A stretch of 55,500 nt of DNA. Origin: Levilactobacillus fuyuanensis (GTDB lineage Bacteria > Bacillota > Bacilli > Lactobacillales > Lactobacillaceae). Positions 45,007 through 53,634 of this stretch are shown piece by piece (position 1 is the first letter of the stretch; each line of letters starts with the position of its first letter). The notes beneath the pieces are model-generated. The model saw nothing but the letters and a program-made list of their open reading frames with translations, made no database searches and was not told where the DNA came from. The translations under genes and the position numbers were made by a program. The DNA is taken from positions 1 through 55,500 of the forward strand of contig NZ_RHNZ01000019.1 of NCBI RefSeq assembly GCF_003946395.1. The letters run 5' to 3'.

Positions 45007-46494
45007 GTGGCAACTGAACGTAAAGCTGTATTCTTATTCTTCGGTGGTACTGGTGACTTAGCTTACCGGAAACTCTACCCAAGCCTGTTCAATCTCTATC
45101 GTAAAGGTAACTTGCGGTCCCATTTCGCCGTTATCGGGACTTCCCGTGCAAAGATGGACGACGACAAGTTCCGCGCTGCTATCAAGAAATCTTTAGCAGA
45201 CAGTGGTAACCGGACTGACTCTAAGGAAGCAAGCGACTTTGTTTCCCATTTCTACTACCAAGACCATGACGTTACCGACACGGCGCACTACGCCGTTCTG
45301 AAGGACCTGATGGACAAGTTAGATAAGAAATACAAGGCAGAAGGCCACCGGATCTTCTACCTATCAATGGCCCCTCAATTCTTCGGCACGATTGCCCAAG
45401 ACTTGAAGACACAAGGCTTGTTATCTGAAGGTAACGACGTCTTCAACCGTCTGGTTATCGAAAAGCCATTCGGTCGGGATTACGATTCCGCTAGATTATT
45501 AAACGACGCCTTAAGCAAGTCTTTCGATGAAGATCAAATCTTCCGGATCGACCACTACTTAGGTAAGGAAATGATTCAAAACATCGAAGCCCTGCGTTTC
45601 GGGAACACCTTGGTTGAATCTCTGTGGAACAACCGTTACATCGACAACATCCAAGTTACGTTATCCGAAAAGCTTGGGGTTGAAGAACGGGCTTCCTACT
45701 ACGATAACAGTGGGGCTTTGCGGGATATGGTCCAAAACCATATCATGCAAATTGTTTCCCTGTTAGCTATGGAACAACCTGTTGCCTTCACCGACACCGA
45801 CATTCGGGCCGAAAAAGTTAAGGCCTTACGGAGCCTGCGCGTTTACAACGTTGCCGATGCCGCAACCAACTTTGTTCGTGGCCAATATGGCTCGATCAAC
45901 GAACAAGCTGACTACCGTCACGAAGACAATGTCCCTCACGATTCAACGACTGAAACATTCGTTGCTGGGAAGTTGTTATTCGACAACTACCGTTGGTCTG
46001 GCACCCCATTCTACATTCGGACTGGGAAGATGTTAGCCGACAAGTTCACGCGAGTTGACGTTGTCTTCAAGCGGCCATTAGTGGACATCTTTGCCTTTCC
46101 ACAAAGTCAAAACACCCCACTGGCTGCCAACGTCTTGACGATCTTCGTTGAACCACACGCTGGATTCTCTCTGCAATTAAACGCCAAGACCAACGACACT
46201 GGTTTCTCAACGGAACCAATCAAGTTGGACTACCTGGTCGATGCTCAGAAGTCCAAGGACACGCCAGAACCTTACGAACGTCTGTTACATGACGTCTTGA
46301 AGGGTGACGGGACCAACTTCTCCAGCTGGCCAGAAGTTTCTTACGCTTGGAAGTTCGTGGATCAAATCCGTCGTGTTTGGGACTTACAAGAACCACAATT
46401 CCCTAACTACACGCCACATTCCATGGGACCAGCCGCTGCTGAAGAATTAATTCAACGCGACCACCGTGAATGGGTCTACCGTTTAAACAACTAA
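45007..46494 (+). CDS. zwf: Glucose-6-phosphate 1-dehydrogenase
   Basis: It oxidises glucose-6-phosphate to 6-phosphogluconolactone with NADP+ (or NAD+), the entry to the phosphoketolase pathway in heterofermenters. Of 495 residues, GGTGDLAYRKLYPSLF near residue 13 is the nucleotide-binding loop and RIDHYLGKEMIQN (about 180-192) carries the substrate-binding His and Lys; EKPFGRD precedes it. Length is normal. The start is GTG with AAGGAG about 10 bases upstream. gnd lies 1.2 kb downstream on the same strand but in a separate unit. Confidence 0.97.
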   Translation: MATERKAVFLFFGGTGDLAYRKLYPSLFNLYRKGNLRSHFAVIGTSRAKMDDDKFRAAIKKSLADSGNRTDSKEASDFVSHFYYQDHDVTDTAHYAVLKDLMDKLDKKYKAEGHRIFYLSMAPQFFGTIAQDLKTQGLLSEGNDVFNRLVIEKPFGRDYDSARLLNDALSKSFDEDQIFRIDHYLGKEMIQNIEALRFGNTLVESLWNNRYIDNIQVTLSEKLGVEERASYYDNSGALRDMVQNHIMQIVSLLAMEQPVAFTDTDIRAEKVKALRSLRVYNVADAATNFVRGQYGSINEQADYRHEDNVPHDSTTETFVAGKLLFDNYRWSGTPFYIRTGKMLADKFTRVDVVFKRPLVDIFAFPQSQNTPLAANVLTIFVEPHAGFSLQLNAKTNDTGFSTEPIKLDYLVDAQKSKDTPEPYERLLHDVLKGDGTNFSSWPEVSYAWKFVDQIRRVWDLQEPQFPNYTPHSMGPAAAEELIQRDHREWVYRLNN

Positions 46495-46504
46495 TTTTAA
46501 AATG

Positions 46505-46544
46505 AAAATGGCGACCGCCCGCTATTGGGTGATCGTCATTTTTT
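46505..46544 (+). terminator. Intrinsic terminator of zwf
   Basis: Stem AAAATGGCGACCGCCC / GGGTGATCGTCATTTT with loop and six T. Confidence 0.87.
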
Positions 46545-46582
46545 ATTTATCGTTAGAATTACCGCCCGTAACCAGTCAGCAT

Positions 46583-47035
46583 CTACTCCGCCATTCGCAA
46601 TGCTGCTTTGTCCATCCGAATGTGTGGCGAGCCATTAAAATCAAAAACGGTCCCTAATGCCTGGTAGCCAAACTTTTCATAAAAGCCGCGCTTGTCGATC
46701 TGCGCTTCGATACTGATGGCCTCACCCGCATAGTGCCGCTGAATCTCCGCTTCAATCTGCTCCATGAGTTGCCGGCCGACGCCTTGTCCCCTGACTTCCG
46801 GAATCGTCAGCACGCGACCAAACGTGACGTGACCATCTTCCCGAAAGATTCGGGCATATGCCACCAGCCGATCGCCTTGAAAACCCAGTACGTGGCGGGC
46901 AACGGGATCGATCTCGTCAATTTCCTGGTAAAGTCGATCCTGGGCGATAACAAATGTCCGAATACGTTCATATGCAACTTTATATAGTTCTTTGCTTGAT
47001 AAGTCGTCAAGCGTTCCAATATGCCATTTAATCAT
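46583..47035 (-). CDS. GNAT-family N-acetyltransferase (ElaA-like)
   Basis: A 150-residue acetyl-CoA-dependent transferase. GRVLTIPEVRGQGVGRQLMEQIEAEI is the acetyl-CoA binding motif (R/Q-x-x-G-x-G/A), and RTFVIAQDRLYQEIDEIDPVARHVLG near residue 20 is the ElaA signature. Substrate unknown. The start at 47035 (MIKWHIG) has AAAGAA upstream; the earlier ATG reaches into the promoter of the divergent MarR gene. Confidence 0.9.
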   Translation of the reverse strand: MIKWHIGTLDDLSSKELYKVAYERIRTFVIAQDRLYQEIDEIDPVARHVLGFQGDRLVAYARIFREDGHVTFGRVLTIPEVRGQGVGRQLMEQIEAEIQRHYAGEAISIEAQIDKRGFYEKFGYQALGTVFDFNGSPHIRMDKAALRMAE

Positions 47036-47056
47036 CAAATCATTCTTTCTTCGTGT

Positions 47057-47098
47057 TATAATATGTCTATCAGTATTGCGCATTTTAATTTCAAATGC
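47057..47098 (+). promoter_or_regulatory. MarR promoter and candidate operator
   Basis: Extended -10 TGTTATAAT (47054-47062), then the palindrome GCATTT-TAATTTC-AAATGC (47080-47098) just past the transcription start, fit for autorepression and able to affect the divergent GNAT gene. Confidence 0.5.
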
Positions 47099-47116
47099 AA
47101 CAAAAAGGAGAAAAAT

Positions 47117-47548
47117 ATGGCAAATTCTTTTCGGAGTATCGGGCTGATTGCCCGGTCGACCTCAATTATTGGGAACCAACTTTTCCAGCGTGACGACCTG
47201 CAAAACAACCAATTCATCTATTTAATGCGGATTTTTGAGAATCCTGGGATCACCCAGACCGAGTTGGCCGAACAGCTCCATGTGGACCGCTCAACGTGCC
47301 TGAGAACCGTGCGCAAGCTGATCGAGCATCAATACGTGGCCCGCCAATCCGACGCCGCTAACAAGAAACTACGGCCGCTAGTCGCCACCGACAAGGGCCG
47401 GGCTATCTATCCCGAGCTCGAAGCTTACGAGCAGCATATTCTCGCTATCGGGATGCACGGCCTCTCTGCCGGTGAACAGCTCATTTTAGAGGAATTATTA
47501 GGAAAAGTTGCGGCCAATGTTAAGGACTATCAACTGACGCAAGACTAG
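47117..47548 (+). CDS. MarR-family transcriptional regulator
   Basis: A 143-residue dimeric winged-helix regulator. RIFENPGITQTELAEQLHVDRSTCLRTVRKLIEHQYVARQSDAANKKLRP covers the helix-turn-helix (about 50-75) and the wing (near 80-90). These proteins usually repress neighbouring genes until a small phenolic or oxidant ligand binds. AAGGAG lies 6 bases before the ATG at 47117; the open frame begins 32 codons earlier in the intergenic region. The divergent GNAT gene is the natural target. Confidence 0.9.
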   Translation: MANSFRSIGLIARSTSIIGNQLFQRDDLQNNQFIYLMRIFENPGITQTELAEQLHVDRSTCLRTVRKLIEHQYVARQSDAANKKLRPLVATDKGRAIYPELEAYEQHILAIGMHGLSAGEQLILEELLGKVAANVKDYQLTQD

Positions 47549-47696
47549 TTGCGCACGGCCTAACGAAATTTTTTTACAAAAATTAAAATTATTTTGAAAA
47601 AAAGCAGTCAAATGAGTTCCCTTTTAAATTGTTCAATGCTACACTAGGAGTTGGTAAAACCGAAATCAATCTTAACAAAGTAAAGGAAGGTTTCTA

Positions 47697-49136
47697 ATGG
47701 CAGAAAAAGCTAATATTGGTGTTGTTGGTATGGCTGTCATGGGCAAGAACTTAGCCCTGAACATTGAAAGTCGCGGATACACGGTTGGTATTTACAACCG
47801 GTCCTCCAACAAGACGGAACAAGTTATGAAAGACCACAGCGAAAAGAAGTTAGTTCCAAGTTACACGGTGGAAGACTTCGTTAAGTCTTTGGAAACGCCA
47901 CGGCGTATTCTTTTGATGGTTAAGGCTGGTAAGCCAACTGACGCCGTTATTCACGAATTGCTTCCTCTGTTGGACAAGCATGATGTCCTCATCGATGGTG
48001 GGAACACGAACTTCCACGACACGATGGCTCGTAACGCCGAACTGGACAAGTCCGGTATCAACTTCATCGGTATGGGTGTTTCCGGTGGTGAACTGGGTGC
48101 CTTACAAGGTCCTTCCTTAATGCCAGGTGGCCAAAAGGAAGCTTACGACTTAGTTGCCCCAATCTTAGAAAAGATTGCTGCTAAGGCTGACCAAGACGGC
48201 AAGCCATGTGTATCTTACATCGGTCCTAACGGTGCTGGTCACTACGTTAAGATGGTCCACAACGGTATCGAATACGGTGATGAAGAGCTGATCGATGAAA
48301 GCTACAACATCATGCGTAACGTTGCTGGCCTCTCCATTGACAAGATGGCTGACATCTTCAAAGAATGGAACAAGGGTGAACTTGACAGTTACTTGGTCGA
48401 AATCACTGCTGACATTCTGACTCGTAAGGATGACTTAGGCGATGACAAGAACTTATCCATTTTGGATGCTATCTTGGACCGTGGTAACAACAAGGGTACT
48501 GGTAAGTGGAGTTCTGAAGACGCCTTAGACGTTCAAGTTCCTCAATCAGTTATCACTGAAGCTGTTTACGCACGTTACATCTCAATGCTTAAAGACGAAC
48601 GTGTTAAGGCTTCTAAAGTCTTGGCACCCGCTGAAAAGCAAGGCAAGGTTGACACCGGTGACGAAACTGAATTCGTTGAAAAGGTTCGCCAAGCCCTCTT
48701 CTTTGGTAAGTTAATGAGCTATGCTCAAGGTTTCGAACAACTCCGGTTTGCTTCTGAAAAGAACAACTGGGACTTGAAGTTCGGTGAATTAGCACAAATC
48801 TGGCGTGCCGGTTGCATTATCCGGGCCCAATTCCTGCAAAAGATTACCGATGCCTTTGACAAGGAACCTGACTTAACCAACTTACTCTTTGATGATTACT
48901 TCAAAGAAGTTGCTGCTAAGTACCAACAATCAACGCGTGACGTTGTCGCTATGGCCGTTCAAGCTGGTATTCCTGTACCTAGCCTGTCAGCTGCTATCAC
49001 TTACTACGACAGCTATCGTGCTGAAGTCTTGCCAGCTAACTTGCTGCAAGCACAACGGGACTACTTCGGTGCTCACACGTACGAACGTCGTGACCGCCCT
49101 GGTGACTTCCATTACTCATGGTACGAAGAACAATAA
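47697..49136 (+). CDS. gnd: 6-phosphogluconate dehydrogenase, decarboxylating
   Basis: It converts 6-phosphogluconate to ribulose-5-phosphate and CO2 with NADP+. Of 479 residues, [16 protein letters not shown] is the dinucleotide loop, and [19 protein letters not shown] and [24 protein letters not shown] (catalytic Lys near 185) form the active site. The all-helical second half ends with the dimer tail [20 protein letters not shown] strong AAGGAAGG lies 6 bases upstream and an extended -10 TGCTACACT at 47637-47645. Codon use is that of a highly expressed gene. Confidence 0.97.
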   Translation: MAEKANIGVVGMAVMGKNLALNIESRGYTVGIYNRSSNKTEQVMKDHSEKKLVPSYTVEDFVKSLETPRRILLMVKAGKPTDAVIHELLPLLDKHDVLIDGGNTNFHDTMARNAELDKSGINFIGMGVSGGELGALQGPSLMPGGQKEAYDLVAPILEKIAAKADQDGKPCVSYIGPNGAGHYVKMVHNGIEYGDEELIDESYNIMRNVAGLSIDKMADIFKEWNKGELDSYLVEITADILTRKDDLGDDKNLSILDAILDRGNNKGTGKWSSEDALDVQVPQSVITEAVYARYISMLKDERVKASKVLAPAEKQGKVDTGDETEFVEKVRQALFFGKLMSYAQGFEQLRFASEKNNWDLKFGELAQIWRAGCIIRAQFLQKITDAFDKEPDLTNLLFDDYFKEVAAKYQQSTRDVVAMAVQAGIPVPSLSAAITYYDSYRAEVLPANLLQAQRDYFGAHTYERRDRPGDFHYSWYEEQ

Positions 49137-49153
49137 ATCATTAAAACCGATTG

Positions 49154-49183
49154 AAAAAGACGCCGTTATGGCGTCTTTTTTTT
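49154..49183 (+). terminator. Intrinsic terminator of gnd
   Basis: Perfect stem AAAGACGCC / GGCGTCTTT with loop GTTAT and eight T. Confidence 0.92.
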
Positions 49184-49205
49184 GCGTTTCCATCCCCATA
49201 ACATA

Positions 49206-49233
49206 GAAAAAGATCCCCACCTAAGCGAGGATC
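49206..49233 (-). terminator. Terminator of the small hypothetical gene
   Basis: On the minus strand GATCC / GGATC with extra pairs, then five T. Confidence 0.65.
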
Positions 49234-49256
49234 CTGGTGTTATATACAATTAGCGT

Positions 49257-49520
49257 TCATTGCCGCGTGTGGCCGCGATAAGTGGTCCCGGCAATGTTAT
49301 CAGTCAATGCCATTTGCAGGGCATGTAGGCTCTCCCAGTGGTCAATTTCAGCGGCTAGGCCCGCTTCCCACTCTGCCTTTTGGCGACTCTTTTCAATAAA
49401 TCGGTCCCAATCACTATCGGCAGTGGTCCGATCGGCGGTCTGCCGCCAGTGGGTCCATTCGTTGAGGTGGTCAGCTAGAACTTCAGCTTCGGATGGAGCA
49501 ATCAGTAACTTTTCAGTCAT
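49257..49520 (-). CDS. Small charged hypothetical protein
   Basis: An 87-residue soluble, mostly helical protein rich in Glu, Trp and His (LNEWTHWRQTADRTTADSDWDRFIEKSRQKAEWEAG). No recognised motif. GGAGG lies 8 bases before the ATG at 49520; the frame opens 9 codons earlier but over this ribosome binding site. Function unknown; single gene. Confidence 0.7.
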   Translation of the reverse strand: MTEKLLIAPSEAEVLADHLNEWTHWRQTADRTTADSDWDRFIEKSRQKAEWEAGLAAEIDHWESLHALQMALTDNIAGTTYRGHTRQ

Positions 49521-49613
49521 GGTCGTCGCCTCCTTTGGCAAAATCAAACGGACAAGTCTTCTTTTCTATGGCTTAATTATAGCATATATAGTAAATCATT
49601 ACTAGTATTAGTT

Positions 49614-50255
49614 TTAAACCTTATCCAGCACTTCAGCGATTGATGAGGACCCCTGCAGCAATGGGATCGTCTTCCCCACTGCCTGTGGCGCATGCAGAGC
49701 CGCCACCATAAAGGCCGCGAGATCTGCTCGCGGAATACTGCCGACCGCTAGCGGATCACTCTTAACACGCCCAGTCCCGGGGTGAAACGACAGCGCGCCG
49801 GGTTGGATAATGGTGTAGGCCAGATTCGTCTGATGGACCAGCCAGTTGTCAGCGTAGAACTTCGCGGCGTAGAGGGGCTTCAGTGGCTCCGCCCACCGAT
49901 TGCGATCCTCAGCAAAGAGCATGCTGATCATCAAAAATCGTTGAACGCCAGCAATCTCAGCCGCCTGCATGGTCTTCACAGCTCCATCGAGGTCAATCAG
50001 CAGGGTCATATCATCCTTGGTTCGACCGCCAGATCCCGCAGCAAACATGATGGCATCACACCCCATCAGGACACTCGCAATCTTCTCTGGCTTGGCCAAC
50101 AGGTCGACCCGCCGAACCGTAATGTCCTGGTCTTCCCAGTCTTCACCGTCCTCATCGGGACCCAAGCCGGCGATGGGTTCATCCCCTCGCGCCTGTAATT
50201 GCATGACCAAATTCCGCCCCGTTTGACCGTTGGCACCCACGACGAATACCCGCAT
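49614..50255 (-). CDS. NAD(P)-binding SDR-family protein (atypical, YwnB/SDR_a5-like)
   Basis: A 213-residue protein with a Rossmann fold. VFVVGANGQTGRNLVMQL is the G-x-x-G-x-x-G dinucleotide loop, and CDAIMFAAGSGG and VQRFLMISMLFA match the NAD(P)H-binding family used as redox sensors or reductases. The typical YxxxK is not clearly present (YAAKFYADNWL is nearest). AGGG and GGTG precede the ATG weakly. Substrate unknown. Confidence 0.85.
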   Translation of the reverse strand: MRVFVVGANGQTGRNLVMQLQARGDEPIAGLGPDEDGEDWEDQDITVRRVDLLAKPEKIASVLMGCDAIMFAAGSGGRTKDDMTLLIDLDGAVKTMQAAEIAGVQRFLMISMLFAEDRNRWAEPLKPLYAAKFYADNWLVHQTNLAYTIIQPGALSFHPGTGRVKSDPLAVGSIPRADLAAFMVAALHAPQAVGKTIPLLQGSSSIAEVLDKV

Positions 50256-50451
50256 GGTCTACAGCTCCCTTCACCTTTTTCTTAGTCATTATTATACACT
50301 AGTCCCATGATAGCGTTTTATTTCATTTACACTGAAAAAATTTGGACCAGTTTCCTTTACGAACGGTCAAAGTGTGCCATAATAAAAAAGGGGCACCGAT
50401 CGACAAACGACCGATACTCACGGCAACACAGAATTTGAGGAGGTCTCCACT

Positions 50452-50799
50452 TTGCAAAACCAAGATTTAACGATTACCGACCTGGACGAACATGCCCAAT
50501 TAACCGCGTTAACCGACTTCGTTCACTTCTATCTTGAACATTACCGGACCAACGATCTCGAAATTTTATCACAGTTCAAGGTTGACTACGCCATGAACGA
50601 TATCAACATGTACATCTACGCAAACCGGAACTTTGGCCCTGACCAATTAGCTGCCGGCGTGCTGGAATACAAGAAGAATCTATTCGTAGAAATTCTGCAA
50701 ACGATCAACCTACCATTTAACGAAAACGGCTCCCTCAAGGAAAATACCTGGGACGGTTGGTATCAACAAGAATACGCTAAAATTCCCCAAGGGAAATAA
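50452..50799 (+). CDS. Hypothetical protein (115 aa)
   Basis: A 115-residue soluble, acidic, helical protein with many aromatic residues (FVHFYLEHYRTND, MNMYIYANRNFGPDQ). No motif recognised. Start TTG at 50452, chosen because GGAGG lies 8 bases upstream. Terminator at 50827-50863. Similar proteins are common in lactobacilli; function unknown. Confidence 0.75.
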   Translation: MQNQDLTITDLDEHAQLTALTDFVHFYLEHYRTNDLEILSQFKVDYAMNDINMYIYANRNFGPDQLAAGVLEYKKNLFVEILQTINLPFNENGSLKENTWDGWYQQEYAKIPQGK

Positions 50800-50826
50800 T
50801 CACTTCAGGAGTCAACGCTCCCCACG

Positions 50827-50863
50827 AAACGCGACAGGTGCCGTTGGTGCTCGGCGCGTTTTT
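50827..50863 (+). terminator. Intrinsic terminator of the 115-aa hypothetical gene
   Basis: Outer stem AAACGCG / CGCGTTT with inner pairs and a T-run. Confidence 0.75.
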
Positions 50864-50948
50864 ATGTGGCTATTTATGAATTCGTTTTCATTTTTATCAT
50901 AAGACCCGTATACTTAAAGGGAGCACCTTACATATTGGAGGTAGTTAC

Positions 50949-51953
50949 ATGTATTTAGCAGATGAACACCGCTATGACGCCATGCAGTACCGGCGTAGCG
51001 GCAACAGTGGCCTCAAACTCTCGGCAATTGGCCTGGGCTTCTGGCATAACTTCGGTAGTGTCGATCCTTTTGATAATCAACGGGCCATCGTCCACACGGC
51101 CTTTGACGCCGGCATTACCTATTTCGACCTGGCCAACAACTATGGGCCGGAACCGGGGAGTGCCGAGACCAACTTTGGCCGGATCATGTCGCGCGACATG
51201 CGGCCCTACCGAGACGAAATGGTCATTACATCCAAAGCCGGTTACTTGATGTGGCCCGGGCCTTACGGCGAATGGGGCTCTCGGAAGAATATCATCGCCA
51301 GTGCCAACCAGAGTCTGAAACGGATGCAGTTGGATTACGTCGATATTTTCTACTCTCACCGGCCGGACCCGAACACCCCGCTGGAAGAAACTGCTTTAGC
51401 CTTAGACCAACTGGTGCATCAGGGTAAAGCCTTGTATATCGGGATTTCAAACTACGACCCACAACAGACCAAGGCCATCAAAGCTATCTTTGACGACCTC
51501 CACACGCCATACATTGTCCACCAAAGTCGCTACAGTCTGTTCGATCGGCATATCGACAGTAACGGCCTGCTGCAGACGTTGACTGACGAACAGACCGGGC
51601 TGGTCACCTTTAGTCCCCTGGCACAAGGCCTCCTGACCGACCGTTACCTCAACGGCATTCCCGCCGACTCACGGGCGCATAAATCCACGAGTCCCTTCCT
51701 GCATGAGGATAACGTGGAACACACGCTGAGCACGGTCAAAGCCCTCAACGAGCTGGCCCAGCAACGTGGCCAATCGCTGGCTCAAATGGCAATTGCCTGG
51801 CTTCTTCATCAGCCCGTCGTCAGCTGTGTCCTAGTCGGCGCCAGTCGTCCTAGTCAGCTGCAAGACAACCTGAAGGCCTTCGCCAACACTGACTTCAGCG
51901 CTGACGAAATCAATCAGATCACTGCCTTACTGGCAAAAATGCCGCAAGCCTAA
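50949..51953 (+). CDS. Aldo/keto reductase (YghZ/Gpr-like)
   Basis: A 334-residue member of the AKR14 group. MQYRRSGNSGLKLSAIGLGFWHNFG, FDLANNYGPEPGSAETNFG (tetrad Asp and Tyr), ITSKAGYLMWPGPYGEWGS (Lys) and DIFYSHRPDPNTPLEE (His) are close to Escherichia YghZ, which reduces L-glyceraldehyde-3-phosphate and methylglyoxal. Substrate by homology only. TTGGAGG precedes the ATG by about 8 bases. Terminator at 51957-51994. Confidence 0.92.
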   Translation: MYLADEHRYDAMQYRRSGNSGLKLSAIGLGFWHNFGSVDPFDNQRAIVHTAFDAGITYFDLANNYGPEPGSAETNFGRIMSRDMRPYRDEMVITSKAGYLMWPGPYGEWGSRKNIIASANQSLKRMQLDYVDIFYSHRPDPNTPLEETALALDQLVHQGKALYIGISNYDPQQTKAIKAIFDDLHTPYIVHQSRYSLFDRHIDSNGLLQTLTDEQTGLVTFSPLAQGLLTDRYLNGIPADSRAHKSTSPFLHEDNVEHTLSTVKALNELAQQRGQSLAQMAIAWLLHQPVVSCVLVGASRPSQLQDNLKAFANTDFSADEINQITALLAKMPQA

Positions 51954-51956
51954 AAG

Positions 51957-51994
51957 AAGCGTGATCACCTCAACTAGGGGGTGACCACGCTTTT
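51957..51994 (+). terminator. Intrinsic terminator of the YghZ-like gene
   Basis: Stem AAGCGTGATCACC / GGTGACCACGCTT and a four-T tail. Confidence 0.82.
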
Positions 51995-52020
51995 AATTTG
52001 CCTTTTTAATTGAAATCAGG

Positions 52021-52584
52021 TTAAATCTTACCAACCAGGTTCGTCCCTGGCTTCAGCGTCTGTTCGCCAGGATGCCAATTGGCTGGACAAACTCGGTCGC
52101 CGTGTTCAGCAACGAATTGTGCTGCGGTCAACGTCCGGAGAATTTCCGTGGCATTACGGCCGATACCCATGTCGTTGATCGTGTATGACCGGACCTTACC
52201 TGCTGGGTCGAGGATGAAGACGCCCCGGTAGGCTTGACCGGCATCGGTATCTAAAACTTCATAATGGCGGGCCAAAATACCAGCGGGATCAGCAATCATG
52301 GGGTAAGCCACCTGCCCTACTTCTTGACTCTGTTCGTGCCAAGCCTGATGGACAAACTCGGTATCCTCGGAAATGCTATAGATTTCAGCATTACTTTGTT
52401 TGAATTCTGAATAGTGAGTGGCTAGATCCCCTAGTTCAGTCGGACAAACAAAGGAGAAGTCAGCCGGATAGAAGAATAGCACTGACCAGTGGCCTAATAG
52501 GTCGTCTTGTGACAATGCCTTAACCTCGCCATTCTGAAATGCATTTACAGTAAAATCGGGTAACTCGGAACCAATAAAATTCAT
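52021..52584 (-). CDS. ahpC: Peroxiredoxin AhpC
   Basis: A 187-residue typical two-Cys peroxiredoxin that reduces H2O2 and organic peroxides. The peroxidatic Cys lies in DFSFVCPTELGDL (near residue 47), the resolving Cys in RVCPANWHPGEQ (near 165). No ahpF reductase is beside it, so electrons must come from elsewhere. The start at 52584 (MNFIGSEL) has GAGGGGAG upstream; the longer frame crosses the promoter. A PerR-like box overlaps its -35. Confidence 0.94.
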   Translation of the reverse strand: MNFIGSELPDFTVNAFQNGEVKALSQDDLLGHWSVLFFYPADFSFVCPTELGDLATHYSEFKQSNAEIYSISEDTEFVHQAWHEQSQEVGQVAYPMIADPAGILARHYEVLDTDAGQAYRGVFILDPAGKVRSYTINDMGIGRNATEILRTLTAAQFVAEHGDRVCPANWHPGEQTLKPGTNLVGKI

Positions 52585-52625
52585 GATAACTACTCCCCTC
52601 ATTTGATAAACTTCAACGCACCCTA

Positions 52626-52667
52626 AGCATAACCGTTTAGCCAAGTTAAATCAAGAATGATTCTAAA
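52626..52667 (-). promoter_or_regulatory. ahpC promoter with PerR-like box
   Basis: On the minus strand -35 TTGATT, 17 bases, -10 TATGCT. TTAGAATCATTCTTG (52667-52653) fits the PerR/Fur-type 7-1-7 repeat and overlaps the -35. Peroxide derepression by PerR is inferred. Confidence 0.7.
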
Positions 52668-52750
52668 CTAGACTAATATATGAGTCCTTTTATAAATTTA
52701 TTAATAGTTTGTTATTATAATTATTATTCGATTTTTCTGAGGGTTTCTGA

Positions 52751-52779
52751 TTGCTTTTTCTTTCTGGATAGGATAGAAT
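52751..52779 (+). promoter_or_regulatory. Promoter of the M-box transcript
   Basis: -35 TTGCTT, 17 bases, -10 TAGAAT. Transcription would start near 52786, just before the aptamer. Confidence 0.75.
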
Positions 52780-52799
52780 GAACTATAGAATAAATTAGA

Positions 52800-52955
52800 A
52801 GCTGTTAGGTGAGGCTCCTATACGGAAAATGCTACTGCTCAGAAACGTCGAGAAACGCCAATGAGTCAGCTGTTCAGGTCAAATTAAGGCCTGTTCTAAT
52901 GTAGCTGTTAATGAAACAAGTAACTACGCCGTATAGTGCTAAAACTCAACGACTG
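52800..52955 (+). ncRNA. M-box (ykoK) magnesium riboswitch aptamer
   Basis: The conserved M-box blocks are in order: GTTAGGTGAGGCTCCTATA, ATGCTACTGC, CAGAAACGTCGAGAAACGCC, ATTAAGGCCTG, GTAGCTG and a final CTAAAACTCAACGAC. P1 is AGCTGTT (52800-52806) with AACGACT (52948-52954). M-boxes bind several Mg2+ and shut off Mg transporter genes when Mg is plentiful. Here no transporter follows. Confidence 0.9.
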
Positions 52956-53014
52956 GCCGTTCGTACACAAATGCTTTTTATTGTGCGCTTAGCTAGTCGT
53001 GGCTAAGCGCTTTT
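52950..53014 (+). terminator. Expression platform of the M-box: antiterminator and terminator
   Basis: Perfect terminator stem GCGCTTAGC / GCTAAGCGC (52985-53010) and T-run. CGACTGG (52950-52956), part of aptamer P1, can pair instead with CTAGTCG (52993-52999) in the terminator loop, a 7-pair antiterminator. Mg-bound aptamer should mean termination. Confidence 0.85.
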
Positions 53015-53040
53015 AATTTACTCACAGTCGTTACTGTCGG

Positions 53041-53497
53041 TTAGATTATAGGAGGTGATTGAACATGACAACACAACGCATAGATGATCCCGGAGCGTGT
53101 TATCACTCGCCGGTGGGAAAGTTGCAGTCAGTTCACACCTCTTGGTTGACGCTTTGAGGAAAACTGTTCTCTAGCTTTCCCTTTCCCGGACCCCGTAGCT
53201 TGATGCGGAGGTTCGACTGGTAGATTTTAGACTGAATCGATTGGCCACTTTAACTCAGCCGCTGTCGGCGTTGTAACCGACTGAACCACGGCTGACCTTC
53301 CCGAATTCGTTCGTGTGCCGGTTGGATTCAAACCACTTAATGGAAAACGCAAGCTAGAGTTACCCAGTTTTTCTCGGCCCTATGACAACCATAATGCATT
53401 GACGTGCTAGTTCACATAGCCGCTTCACCGTTGGGGGAACCCAGTGGGGAGGAAGACACTTGTAACTGACGCTGATTCAACTAGGCTGGTTTTTAAT
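53041..53497 (+). ncRNA. Candidate large structured RNA downstream of the M-box
   Basis: No protein frame fits, but helices are dense. A first 14-pair helix has GAGGTG-GAAC-TGAC (53052-53069) with GTCA-GTTC-CACCTC (53127-53141). GGACC/GGTTC plus CCGTA/TGCGG lie at 53188-53214. TCAGCCG/CGGCTGA encloses GTCGG/CCGAC (53255-53295). CTTCAC/GTGGGG around TGGG-GGAA-CCCA lies at 53423-53449. A T-run near 53492-53496 may end it. Family unknown; large ornate RNAs such as GOLLD or ROOL occur in lactobacilli and should be compared. Confidence 0.6.
53065..53157 (+). CDS. Possible 30-codon mini-ORF within the structured RNA
   Basis: ATG with GGAGGTG at a good distance opens a 30-residue frame (MTTQRIDDPGACYHSPVGK...). 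However, both the ribosome binding site and the ATG lie in one arm of the first helix of the RNA candidate. It could be a leader peptide of a vanished gene or chance. Confidence 0.3.
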   Translation: MTTQRIDDPGACYHSPVGKLQSVHTSWLTL

Positions 53498-53634
53498 CTC
53501 TAATAGTCGATACGAAATTAACACAAATCCTACAACTTAATCCTGATTATCGCGTGTCGCGCCAACACCCATGGGCTGATGGGAATCACCCCGCAAGGTT
53601 AGCAGCACACCGTTGATCTGGTTTCTGCAATTAT

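Noticed and set aside
52985-53014. M-box hairpin as a simple terminator of ahpC
   Set aside because: ahpC runs the other way; the hairpin pairs with the M-box P1 strand and belongs to that switch.
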